The translations under genes and the position numbers were made by a program. Positions 1 to 6,989 of a DNA stretch of 6,989 nucleotides are shown piece after piece (position 1 is the stretch's first letter; each line of letters opens with the position of its first letter). This DNA comes from Bacteroidaceae bacterium (GTDB lineage Bacteria > Bacteroidota > Bacteroidia > Bacteroidales > Bacteroidaceae), in the NCBI GenBank assembly GCA_900765575.1, contig CAAFRW010000305.1, positions 1-6,989 of the forward strand. Reading direction: 5' to 3'. The notes under the pieces were generated by a model. It had not been told where the DNA came from. It was given only the letters and a program-made list of their open reading frames with translations, and made no database searches.

Positions 1-835
1 CATACGTATGGGCACGATTCCAGTTATCTTCTCCCTGATACCAGATGACACCTTTCATAGAAAGGCCAATTAACGGACTTAGCATGCCTTTGAATAATAC
101 GGTAGGTGTCCGGTTCTTCGATTCTATATTTCCTTGCGCCTGAGGTATTTTCGCCACAGCTTCCGGAAAAGCCTTCAACATATCTTCATTCATCCAGGCT
201 TCACACGCCGAGCCACCCCATGCCGCAACAACCAGTCCTACAGGAACCTGCAATGTTTCTTCCAATTGGCGACCGAAGAAATAAGCGGTAGCACTGAATT
301 CTCGTACAGAAGCCGGATTAGCTTCCAGCCATTCCCCGGAAACTTCTTTCACGGGTTCGGTAGAAGAATTACGCTTTACGGTAAACAACCTGATATTCCC
401 ATTCTTGCTTTTCAGAGCAGCCTTATTCGCTCCTTCTACAGGCTGATTCTTAAAGCCTTTCATTGGCATTTCCATATTACTCTGTCCGGCACAAAGCCAA
501 AGCTCTCCCAACATCACATTTTTTAGCGTGAGAGCATTTCCGTCACTGACAACGATTTCATAAGGGCCACCCGCTACAGGAGTAGGAATAGCTAATTTCC
601 AATTACCGGAAGCATCCGATGTGGTGGTATAGGTTTTATGGTTCCAACTTGGCGTTACGGTTACCCGCTTATTCGGAGTAGCCGTTCCCCACAAGTTTGC
701 GTTAGTTTGCTGCTGCATCACCATATTGTCTGCAAAGATGGCCGGCATCTTCACCTCCGCATCTACTTTTGAAACCATTGCGCACGAAAAGAGTAGCGCA
801 AACATTCCACCCAAGTATCGATTCATTTTCATCAT
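1..835 (-). CDS. Sialate O-acetylesterase-family (SASA/SGNH) carbohydrate esterase, N-terminal part, cut by window edge
   Basis: Secreted serine esterase that would remove O-acetyl groups from sugars. Only the first 278 residues are in the window; the frame stays open to base 1, so the catalytic C-terminal region lies outside. Residues 1-26 form a signal peptide with a likely signal peptidase I cut after Val-Asp-Ala26. A beta-rich N-terminal domain follows. The nucleophile block GQSNM is at 117-121 with Ser119 as the catalytic serine, WGGS is at 206-209, and the second family block IWYQGE ends at Glu269. These blocks in this order are diagnostic of the family (known). The name reflects the founding sialic-acid enzymes; in Bacteroides glycan loci, members often act on acetylated plant polysaccharides, so the substrate is open. 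ATG codons at 835, 832 and 826 are all in frame; I chose the first, and the mature protein is the same for all three. It follows the rhamnosidase gene by 48 nt and is probably cotranscribed with it. Confidence 0.9.
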   Translation of the reverse strand, partial: MMKMNRYLGGMFALLFSCAMVSKVDAEVKMPAIFADNMVMQQQTNANLWGTATPNKRVTVTPSWNHKTYTTTSDASGNWKLAIPTPVAGGPYEIVVSDGNALTLKNVMLGELWLCAGQSNMEMPMKGFKNQPVEGANKAALKSKNGNIRLFTVKRNSSTEPVKEVSGEWLEANPASVREFSATAYFFGRQLEETLQVPVGLVVAAWGGSACEAWMNEDMLKAFPEAVAKIPQAQGNIESKNRTPTVLFKGMLSPLIGLSMKGVIWYQGEDNWNRAHTY

Positions 836-883
836 AGCTTATAGTTTTTCAATTTCGTAAGTTCCTTCTATCCAGGTTGCTTG
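836..883 (-). other. Short intergenic gap between rhamnosidase stop and esterase start
   Basis: This 48-nt spacer separates the TAA of the upstream gene (884-886) from the ATG at 835. Read on the minus strand it is A-rich. I see no stable hairpin followed by a T-run, so no intrinsic terminator, and no convincing Bacteroidetes promoter (a TAnnTTTG -7 box). There is a purine-rich AGAAGGAA about 20 nt before the start, too far away to be an ordinary Shine-Dalgarno site. The gap therefore supports readthrough transcription into the esterase gene. Confidence 0.5.
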
Positions 884-3667
884 TTACTTATTACTTTTCA
901 CCAGCTTCAGCGGACCTAACAGACCTGCAGGAAGCAAATCCTTACTAGCCAAACGGTAATTTCCATTGGTCCAGATTCCTTCATAAGGTGCTTTCCCCTG
1001 ACCGGCTCCGTTCAGCGCATTCGCCCACGAGTTAGTGACTTCTATTTCAACCGTATTCGTTCCTTTCTTCAACGCTTTGGTAATGTCCACTTCATAAGGA
1101 GCTGTCCATGCTATACCGCAATCCACTCCATTTACTTTTACAGCGGCCACATCACACAATGTTCCTAATTCCAACAGCACCTTCTCGCCTTCCTTTTCAG
1201 GTTGAGTCCAAGAGAAATCTCCTGTATAGATAGCTGTTCCGGAATAATAGCGTATCTGCTCGTCTGCCTCCTTGCTCCAATCGAATAGAGTGTTCCGTTT
1301 CACCTCTTTACCGATAGATTCAAAACGAACCGTCCACTCTTTCACTTGCAGGTTCTCTTTTTTGTTCCATACAAACAAACCTCTTTCCGTCTCTTTTGTC
1401 GGTTTACGGAAAATAATGAAAGCGGATTCGCCTGCCTCCAATCTCATCGTGACTTCCGTTCTGTTCTCATTAGCTTTCCACGAAAATTGTTCGGTGATTT
1501 CTCCCGTCATCGGATTCCACCATTCCGGCAACATTCCTTTTATTCTGAAAGAGGCCATGAATTCACGAGGCGTATCTTCCTGATTAGAGATAAAATAGAC
1601 ATCCGTGTGTTCCTGTTCATTCCGGCGATGTGCCCAAGCAACATTTTCCGGTACGATTACATCGCGCTCTAAACCATAAGCCGAAAAATCTTCTTTTGTA
1701 TAAGGCAACTCCGGTATGACAACACCAGCCAAACGCAATGCATCGACTTTCGCTTTGACCTCATCACTCATTACATTATTAGGATTCATAGGACGTTCCA
1801 AAGGTAAAACCAGCACTTTGTAAGAAGCTCCACCCGGCAGAATCATACGTCCGTCTTTCGCTTCTGCCAAACGCAATAATGCATCTTTATTGAAGGAGTC
1901 GTAAGCATATCCACGCATCGGATTCACCCACTTTTCAGGGTCGGCCATATTAGCCGAATGAGTTACACCTACCGGCATCACTCTTAAAGGTTCGCCTACA
2001 TTCGCCAAGCGGACTTTCTCGCTCCTCACCCTCTTTTCGCCATATATTCCGGGTAAGGAAGAAACCAAACGGTCTGGTAAGATGGCGCGACGCGGCATCT
2101 CTTCACCGGTAAACACAGCGATATCTGTTACAGGCACTCCGTATTGCAACAAGGCCTGACAGCGAGTAATGTAATCGACTAATCCTTTTCCTCCATTCTT
2201 CCACCAAGTATTGTCGCGTTGGAAGAACAGACCGATTCCATCGAGTGTCATACCCGGTTTCTTATCCATATAAGGATTGTGCACGCAAACATGGAAAAAC
2301 AGCCGATTGATTCCCAATGCATAATTTCTATCTAACAAGGTTTTCAGCATAGCAGGAGTTTCGTCCCACGTACCGCGAACTTCGGTAAAACCTTCTGCCT
2401 GAATAATATTTTTGCCATAGATATGCGCTCCGCTGACAGCATCCAACATATCATTCAATTTATCGTGAGTGGGGCTCCGCAACCAGAATTCTCCCATCGG
2501 AAGGTCTACCATCTGATAATGGAGTAATCCATCGCTTACCATCGTAGGCGCCACACACTCTGCGGAGAACTGGCAATCGTATTCTTTGGCACTATCGGCC
2601 AACACCTGATAAAAGACATCTTTTATTAACTCGGCAATGGTGGTCCGGACATCACGCAGGATGCGTTCCGAAGTTTCCACGTTATCCATAGGAATGCCTG
2701 CCAACAAAGGCAAATAAGGCATCAAATCATAACCTCTTCTTTTCTTGAATTCATCTGCAAAGTTATCGCTCCAATTCTGGCTTCCGCACTCCCAACTATC
2801 CACATGCATATATTTCAGCACCCGATGGGCTAATTCCGGGCCGACTTCCGTAAAGACTTTCCCAAACCAATTATCGAATTGCTTACGCACCACGGAAGCT
2901 TTAAACTTATCGCACTCCAATCCTTTGCCACCGCCTCCGGTAGCATTGGTATGGCCGGTAGCCGTATGCCCCATACGGAGAATACGCCATTTACCTTCCG
3001 GTAAAGTAGCTGTAAGCATTCCACCGCGCATGTTTGCCGTAAGATTCCGTACCTCTTCTTTCTTTATGCAATCGGAAACAGGCACTTCCTCCGTGGGAGT
3101 ATCTTTAGCCACACGCCAAACCAAACCGGCTTTTCCTTCCCACTGATTCAAACGAGGTTCGGCATGCAGGACAATCCGATTGATTTTCAGATTGGGTTTC
3201 CATTTGGCCGCATCCATATCCTCACTTCCCGGTTCACTCCCTTCCGGAGTCCAGTAAAAACGGAAGAAGCGAGCTGTCGTAGCGGGAATCGTATGAGTGG
3301 AATTTTCATCCGTATTCTGCCATCCCTGACGCGCAGGAGTTAGTTGCTTCACCGTATAAAATAAGACACCATCATTGCTTGCCATCACTTTCAGACGATG
3401 CGCCTGATAATTATTTCCATTTAGAACGATTTCAATATTACGGCATGTAACAGGAGTATCATATTCATATTGAATCCAACAGGGAACAGAAGAACGAATC
3501 ACTCCCGATTCATCAATAGAGACCGATTTCTTCGGATTCGGTTCTTCTTTTATATTTCCACAAGTAATTTTCGGAACCTGGGTAATCTCTTCTCCTTTCA
3601 AAGGCAACGCAAACAAAGCAATGTCTTCATAATAGCCTTCAAAACTCTCGGGAGCAGGTAATTTCAA
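884..3667 (-). CDS. C-terminal fragment of GH106 alpha-L-rhamnosidase (up to 927 aa), catalytic region
   Basis: This open frame follows the internal stop and carries most of the rhamnosidase. In fragment numbering, a discoidin-like beta-sandwich insertion lies at about 55-170. The barrel blocks follow: HVDSWE at 288-293, RRGYD at 310-314, GEFWLRSPTHD at 392-402 and AEGFTEVRG at 424-432. A galactose-binding-like sandwich ends the protein (about 807-925). Glu293 and Glu425 are the best candidates for catalytic or Ca2+-binding acids. From memory, the characterised BT0986 uses Glu461 and Glu593, which have the same separation of 132 residues; an alignment is needed to confirm this. The only start near the 5' end is TTG 3667, and the first ATG is 94 codons further in. 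The fragment has no signal peptide, so even if translated it would stay in the cytoplasm without the first part of the barrel. I regard it as part of a broken gene, not an independent one. Confidence 0.6.
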   Translation of the reverse strand: MKLPAPESFEGYYEDIALFALPLKGEEITQVPKITCGNIKEEPNPKKSVSIDESGVIRSSVPCWIQYEYDTPVTCRNIEIVLNGNNYQAHRLKVMASNDGVLFYTVKQLTPARQGWQNTDENSTHTIPATTARFFRFYWTPEGSEPGSEDMDAAKWKPNLKINRIVLHAEPRLNQWEGKAGLVWRVAKDTPTEEVPVSDCIKKEEVRNLTANMRGGMLTATLPEGKWRILRMGHTATGHTNATGGGGKGLECDKFKASVVRKQFDNWFGKVFTEVGPELAHRVLKYMHVDSWECGSQNWSDNFADEFKKRRGYDLMPYLPLLAGIPMDNVETSERILRDVRTTIAELIKDVFYQVLADSAKEYDCQFSAECVAPTMVSDGLLHYQMVDLPMGEFWLRSPTHDKLNDMLDAVSGAHIYGKNIIQAEGFTEVRGTWDETPAMLKTLLDRNYALGINRLFFHVCVHNPYMDKKPGMTLDGIGLFFQRDNTWWKNGGKGLVDYITRCQALLQYGVPVTDIAVFTGEEMPRRAILPDRLVSSLPGIYGEKRVRSEKVRLANVGEPLRVMPVGVTHSANMADPEKWVNPMRGYAYDSFNKDALLRLAEAKDGRMILPGGASYKVLVLPLERPMNPNNVMSDEVKAKVDALRLAGVVIPELPYTKEDFSAYGLERDVIVPENVAWAHRRNEQEHTDVYFISNQEDTPREFMASFRIKGMLPEWWNPMTGEITEQFSWKANENRTEVTMRLEAGESAFIIFRKPTKETERGLFVWNKKENLQVKEWTVRFESIGKEVKRNTLFDWSKEADEQIRYYSGTAIYTGDFSWTQPEKEGEKVLLELGTLCDVAAVKVNGVDCGIAWTAPYEVDITKALKKGTNTVEIEVTNSWANALNGAGQGKAPYEGIWTNGNYRLASKDLLPAGLLGPLKLVKSNK

Positions 3668-3670
3668 ATT

Positions 3671-3673
3671 TTA
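3671..3673 (-). other. In-frame TAA stop inside the rhamnosidase gene
   Basis: On the minus strand the codons read GGT AAA ATA TAA AAT TTG AAA TTA CCT. The TAA is codon 154 counted from ATG 4132. Both neighbouring segments encode conserved GH106 sequence in the same frame, so one substitution (for example TAT, TAC, CAA, AAA or GAA to TAA) explains the break. An A following TAA is not a leaky context, and nothing here suggests programmed readthrough. Confidence 0.9.
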
Positions 3674-4132
3674 TATTTTACCTCCCTGAACAATCGTATC
3701 GCAGAAGACAACCTTTTGCATAGATTCTTCGGGAGTAATCCAAGGACCACCGGCCAAGGCAAAACCATCGCAAATATGCATACCTAATTTTAAACCCAAC
3801 CTATCGGCCTGCTGCATACTGTAACGAACCATCTTCCACCATTCCGGTGACAGTTGCTCCGCTTTTCCCTGATACTGAGGTCCCTGTGCCGTCGATTTGA
3901 TAGGCATCAGATAAGCGCCTCCCAAACCTACTTCTTTCATTGCCTCCAAATCGGCTTTGATGCCCTCTTCACTCACCGCACCAAACATCCAATACCAGAA
4001 AGTCCAAGGTTTAGCCTCTTCCGAAGGTTTAGTAAACTGTTGCTGTAAGGAACCTTGTGCACCGGCCTGCAGTTGAAACACTGCAAGCCAGGTGAGTACA
4101 AGTCCTATCTTCTTCCATACTTTATTGTTCAT
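3671..4132 (-). CDS. N-terminal fragment of GH106 alpha-L-rhamnosidase (153 aa)
   Basis: If translation ends at the internal TAA, this is the only part of the rhamnosidase made from the normal start. Residues 1-25 are a signal peptide: a Lys-rich start, a hydrophobic core from about 9 to 21, and an Ala-Gly-Ala25 cleavage site. The mature part begins the GH106 catalytic barrel, with the aromatic FWYWMFG segment at 45-51, DLEAMKEVGLGG at 61-72 and GPWITPEES at 129-137. It ends in VQGGKI. The residues expected to be catalytic lie downstream, so this secreted stub should be inactive. I chose ATG 4132 over an in-frame ATG at 4180 because only 4132 puts the signal peptide at the N-terminus and avoids a 41-nt overlap with the GH2 gene. 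The leader is A-rich (AAAGAAAC), with no Shine-Dalgarno site, as is common in Bacteroidetes. Confidence 0.7.
   Translation of the reverse strand: MNNKVWKKIGLVLTWLAVFQLQAGAQGSLQQQFTKPSEEAKPWTFWYWMFGAVSEEGIKADLEAMKEVGLGGAYLMPIKSTAQGPQYQGKAEQLSPEWWKMVRYSMQQADRLGLKLGMHICDGFALAGGPWITPEESMQKVVFCDTIVQGGKI
3680..3686 (-). promoter_or_regulatory. Fortuitous Shine-Dalgarno-like GGGAGGT before TTG 3667
   Basis: GGGAGGT contains GGAGG and sits upstream of the TTG at 3667, with 13 nt between the GGAGG core and that codon. This is longer than the usual 5-9 nt, and Bacteroidetes depend little on Shine-Dalgarno pairing. The bases also encode the Gln-Gly-Gly of the conserved VQGGK segment, so the match is best explained by coding constraint. 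It is listed only because it is the one signal that could allow reinitiation after the internal stop. Confidence 0.15.
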
Positions 4133-4139
4133 GTTTCTT

Positions 4140-6983
4140 TTATTCAAATCGTAAAACAATGCGACCGGTTTGTGGTCCATCCACCCATTTTGCTTGTGAC
4201 GAAGGACCTATCAGGTCTGTCGTATTCACTTTATTACGGACAGGAGGAATCACTTTCATCACAGAAATGCCTGTTTTAGGCAAGGTGTAAAGTATATGGT
4301 CGCGTCCGTCGCGAGGCTCATATACACCTATATAACTTTCAGGAGTTTCATTCTGAATGCAAATCGTTCCGTCTTGAGTTTTCAAGTTCATCCATGATAC
4401 ATTGGCAAAATAGCCTTTGAACTCGGGATAAGTGAAGCTTTCCGCCGGAATGGGGTCATTATAATCATTTTCCCATAATCCGTATTGAGGACCATGCAAA
4501 CGATTTTGCCATACACGATACGGTCCGTTTCCTACCCAACGCTTGCTTATTACTTTTTCTTCAGGATAATCAAACTTCACTCCCATCAAATCGACTACAC
4601 CGCTAAAATTATAAGTGAAATCCAATGCAGCGGTTCCGTCCGGAGCAATTGTCCATTGAGCTTTATCGAAACAGCCCAGTTTGTAATTAGCCGTTACGAT
4701 AAGGTTATTGCCTTCTTCTTTCACTTCCAGTCCGACAAACTTACCTACATCCTCAAATTCATCATATTGTGTTTTCTTCTTTTCGGCATCCTTGTCATCA
4801 TGGTTGTAGAACTGGTCCATGGAACGGTCGGCACGACGCGCACAGATAAAACGCGGGCCATCTTTTAATTCAATCGTTTTGCCACGTAATGTAACGCCTT
4901 TCAACTGACCATCCTTTTTACAGAAGGTATAAGTGCGCCCATTGGCAGTTACCGTCAATTTCTGCTCATCCTGCTGATAGGTCGGTTTGCTTCCCTGATT
5001 GCCCGGAGCAATGCCTTTTTGTTGATACGTCAACGGGAAACTCCATGTAAACAGCTCGTTTCCATACGTATCGATAGTTGTAATCTGCAAAACATCCGCA
5101 CCATCCTTGGCAAACGGGATTTTTACCGTTCCGGTACTCTGAGGAGCAATGTCACTGCCCTTCACTTCGCCCTGCGCCAAGACTTTCACTCCACCGTTTT
5201 CATTATAGGCAGGGAATTGAACACGTTTCCAAACAAAACGGCATGTATTCAGATTCAAGAAATTATAGCGGTTTTCCAATTGCAACACTCCGTCAAAATC
5301 GGCATCAATAGACTTATTCATAATCTGTACCGGACACCAAACTTCTTTAATAGTCCAATAACTACCTTCTTTTTCATGATGCGGACCTACGATTCCGTCT
5401 GCCCCATAATTACCGCAGTTATCGATAAAACCGTTCATATCCACACGCTTCACTCCTTCGTCGGCCAATACCCACAAGAAACCACCGGCACAACGGGGAT
5501 GCTTACGCATCATTTCCCAGTAATCGTACAATCCGGCGCCATGTCCGCCATCGTACAGTCCGTGCAGGAATTCTGTCGGCATAAAGATTTCCGGTTTACG
5601 CATATAGTTCTGACTTTCGCCATACGAACGGTAATGCATGGTTTCAAACCCGCCGAAGTTGCCTTGCGGATGCAATACGGGACGAAGTTGCGGGTCGTAT
5701 TTATGGAATTCACCGTTCAACTCATCGTTCCAGCCTTTTTCATTACCATTGCTCCACCAGATAATACACGGGTGATTGACATCACGTTCTACCATTTCTT
5801 TCACCAACTTCTGTCCGACAACAGTTTCATGCTTGCCGTGCCAGCCGGAAAGTTCGTCCATCAGATAAAGGCCCAATGAATCGCATGCCTCATAGAATTC
5901 GGGGTCTGCCGGATAATGCGACAAACGAACCGCATTCATATTCATGCTCTTTATCAGCAACACATCTTCTATATTCTTTGCTTTACTCAGCGTACGACCG
6001 CTTTCCGGACGGAAACTATGACGGTTCACACCCCGGATATTTACACGAACTCCATTGATGTATAATCCATCGCTTTCTCTGACTTCAATGGTACGGAAAC
6101 CAAATTTCTTATTTTCCTGATGCAATACTTTACCCGAAGCATCCGTCAAAGTAAACTGTGCCTGATACAAATTAGGTGTTTCGGCTGTCCACAATGCAGG
6201 AGTGTTTACTTTCAACTGAGCCAGGCACTGGTCGCTTCCCGTGCGAATAGGCGTAGTAGCCTCAGCTACTTTCTTTCCATTCTTATCCAAAATAGCTGTT
6301 TTAATGGAAACTCCTTCCACAGCCATATTCAGATAGCAGTTTGCCTTAAATGTTCCATCCGCTTTGGCATCAATAGCCACGTGATGAATATTCTGAGCCG
6401 GACGCGCCAACATAAACACCGGACGGAAGATACCTCCGAAGTTCCAATAATCGGCACGACGTTCGGCTAAGTTCACCCCCGCGTTTTCGCTTTCCTTGCT
6501 AACCGTTACCTCCAATACATTTTTCTTTTTCGGTCCGAAGAAAACCCGGTCACTCACATCGTAGCTAAAACGATAAAAAGCCCCTTGATGCATCGAACCG
6601 GCTTTCCGGCCATTGATTTTTACCTGTGTATCCGTCATCGAAGCTTCAAACACAAGCTCTATTTGTTTTCCATTCCAGGACTCCGGAAGTTCAAACTCAT
6701 ATTTATACATACCCTTTTCGCTGGCTACTCCTTCAGGAAAGGCTTTTCCGTAGAACTTCATACCATACTGGTAAGTTCCGAAACCCTGAAGTTCCCAACA
6801 AGAGGGAACACCTATCTTGGTCCATTTCCCTGAATTATTACCATCGGTACACATGAAATCCCATTGTACCATATCATCACATCCCGTACCCGAAAGGTAT
6901 TGCTTTTCCGTCTGTACAGACTGTTGGGCAAAAAGCCCGGTTCCAAATAACAGCGAAAAAAGCCATGTCACAGTTTTCTTCAT
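4140..6983 (-). CDS. Secreted GH2 glycoside hydrolase, beta-galactosidase-like
   Basis: Exo-acting retaining glycosidase of family GH2 (947 aa), predicted to release terminal beta-linked galactose or a related sugar in the periplasm or at the cell surface. Residues 1-19 are a signal peptide (MKKTVTWLFSLLFG..., cut after Leu-Phe-Ala19). A jelly-roll sugar-binding domain (about 50-195) includes DYWNFGGIFRPV at 178-189. An immunoglobulin-like domain covers about 196-300 and the catalytic barrel about 301-590. Barrel motifs are RGVNRHSF (317-324), SHYPADPEFYEACD (355-368), the acid/base in GNE with Glu415, and the nucleophile in PTEFLHG with Glu471. A domain resembling the beta-galactosidase small chain (about 670-940) includes WVGNGPYRVWQNR (816-828). 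Two active-site loops differ from classical LacZ, so the exact substrate is uncertain. ATG 6983 is the only start that gives the signal peptide. Just 6 nt of upstream sequence are visible, so the promoter is outside the window. The stop lies 7 nt before the rhamnosidase ATG, indicating an operon. Confidence 0.93.
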   Translation of the reverse strand: MKKTVTWLFSLLFGTGLFAQQSVQTEKQYLSGTGCDDMVQWDFMCTDGNNSGKWTKIGVPSCWELQGFGTYQYGMKFYGKAFPEGVASEKGMYKYEFELPESWNGKQIELVFEASMTDTQVKINGRKAGSMHQGAFYRFSYDVSDRVFFGPKKKNVLEVTVSKESENAGVNLAERRADYWNFGGIFRPVFMLARPAQNIHHVAIDAKADGTFKANCYLNMAVEGVSIKTAILDKNGKKVAEATTPIRTGSDQCLAQLKVNTPALWTAETPNLYQAQFTLTDASGKVLHQENKKFGFRTIEVRESDGLYINGVRVNIRGVNRHSFRPESGRTLSKAKNIEDVLLIKSMNMNAVRLSHYPADPEFYEACDSLGLYLMDELSGWHGKHETVVGQKLVKEMVERDVNHPCIIWWSNGNEKGWNDELNGEFHKYDPQLRPVLHPQGNFGGFETMHYRSYGESQNYMRKPEIFMPTEFLHGLYDGGHGAGLYDYWEMMRKHPRCAGGFLWVLADEGVKRVDMNGFIDNCGNYGADGIVGPHHEKEGSYWTIKEVWCPVQIMNKSIDADFDGVLQLENRYNFLNLNTCRFVWKRVQFPAYNENGGVKVLAQGEVKGSDIAPQSTGTVKIPFAKDGADVLQITTIDTYGNELFTWSFPLTYQQKGIAPGNQGSKPTYQQDEQKLTVTANGRTYTFCKKDGQLKGVTLRGKTIELKDGPRFICARRADRSMDQFYNHDDKDAEKKKTQYDEFEDVGKFVGLEVKEEGNNLIVTANYKLGCFDKAQWTIAPDGTAALDFTYNFSGVVDLMGVKFDYPEEKVISKRWVGNGPYRVWQNRLHGPQYGLWENDYNDPIPAESFTYPEFKGYFANVSWMNLKTQDGTICIQNETPESYIGVYEPRDGRDHILYTLPKTGISVMKVIPPVRNKVNTTDLIGPSSQAKWVDGPQTGRIVLRFE

Positions 6984-6989
6984 ATCATC

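Larger units (their letters stand above)
884..4132 (-). pseudogene. GH106 alpha-L-rhamnosidase gene interrupted by one in-frame stop codon
   Basis: Read as one gene, this spans 1083 codons, close to the roughly 1,100 residues usual for Bacteroides GH106 enzymes (known). Start and end are both intact. Codon 154 is TAA (3671-3673), and the frame is identical before and after it, so no frameshift is involved. The family core continues across the break: GPWITPEES at 129-137, then the stop, then LPAPESFEGYYED from residue 158. Later blocks, in intact numbering, are HVDSWE (443-448), RRGYD (465-469), GEFWLRSPTHD (547-557), AEGFTEVRG (579-587) and GINRLFFH (607-614). A terminal beta-sandwich runs from about 962 to 1080. 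GH106 enzymes cleave terminal alpha-L-rhamnose from pectic and related glycans. There are no further stops and no frame decay, so the lesion is recent, or it is an error in the sequence. The gene starts 7 nt after the GH2 stop. Confidence 0.85.

Noticed and set aside
134..526. Plus-strand open frame of 130 codons near the left end
   Set aside because: It is antisense to the esterase, whose GQSNM, WGGS and WYQGE motifs are clear on the minus strand. There is no domain or leader support for a gene here.
836..883. Possible terminator or regulatory RNA between rhamnosidase and esterase genes
   Set aside because: I could find no GC-rich hairpin with a following T-run, and 48 nt leaves little room for a structured element.
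3665..3673. TAAAATTTG resembling a Bacteroidetes -7 promoter box (TAnnTTTG)
   Set aside because: The spacing between TA and TTTG is one base too long, no -33 element is evident, and the bases are coding sequence of the rhamnosidase in an A/T-rich patch.
884..4132. Two separate genes that evolved as a split rhamnosidase
   Set aside because: The two frames are identical, separated by a single stop codon, and the second part lacks an ATG near its start and any signal peptide. A nonsense change in one gene is simpler.
4133..4180. Earlier in-frame ATG (4180) for the rhamnosidase
   Set aside because: It would add 16 residues before the signal peptide and overlap the GH2 coding end by 41 nt. ATG 4132 fits the signal peptide and the operon spacing.
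5019..5879. Plus-strand open frame of 286 codons
   Set aside because: It lies wholly antisense to the catalytic part of the GH2 gene. Its translation shows no recognisable domain, and the opposite strand has unmistakable GH2 motifs. It is a by-product of codon composition.

Overview
The window looks like a piece of a Bacteroidetes (Bacteroides or close relative) glycan-degradation locus. The evidence is moderate GC content, secreted multidomain glycosidases of the kind found in polysaccharide utilisation loci (PULs), A-rich leaders without Shine-Dalgarno sites before the starts, and tight same-strand packing. All coding capacity I can support is on the minus strand, so transcription runs from the right end of the window to the left.

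In transcription order: (1) 6983-4140 is a complete, secreted family GH2 glycosidase of 947 aa, annotated by motif as a beta-galactosidase-like enzyme. (2) After a 7-nt gap, 4132-884 is a GH106-type alpha-L-rhamnosidase gene of normal full length (1083 codons). It is interrupted by a single in-frame TAA at codon 154 (3671-3673). The reading frame is the same on both sides and the protein is otherwise well preserved, so this is a nonsense allele, a base-call error or, least likely, a recoded codon. (3) After a 48-nt gap, 835-1 is the N-terminal 278 residues of a secreted SGNH-type acetylesterase of the 'sialate O-acetylesterase' family, cut by the window edge.

All three products carry export signals. 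Together they would remove beta-linked galactosyl (or related) residues, alpha-L-rhamnose and O-acetyl groups from a complex plant-type glycan. Rhamnogalacturonan or an arabinogalactan is a reasonable guess, but the substrate is inferred from enzyme classes only. No SusC/SusD pair, regulator, tRNA, rRNA, mobile element, CRISPR array or long non-coding stretch is present. I see no previously undescribed system. The item most worth checking is the stop codon inside the rhamnosidase gene.
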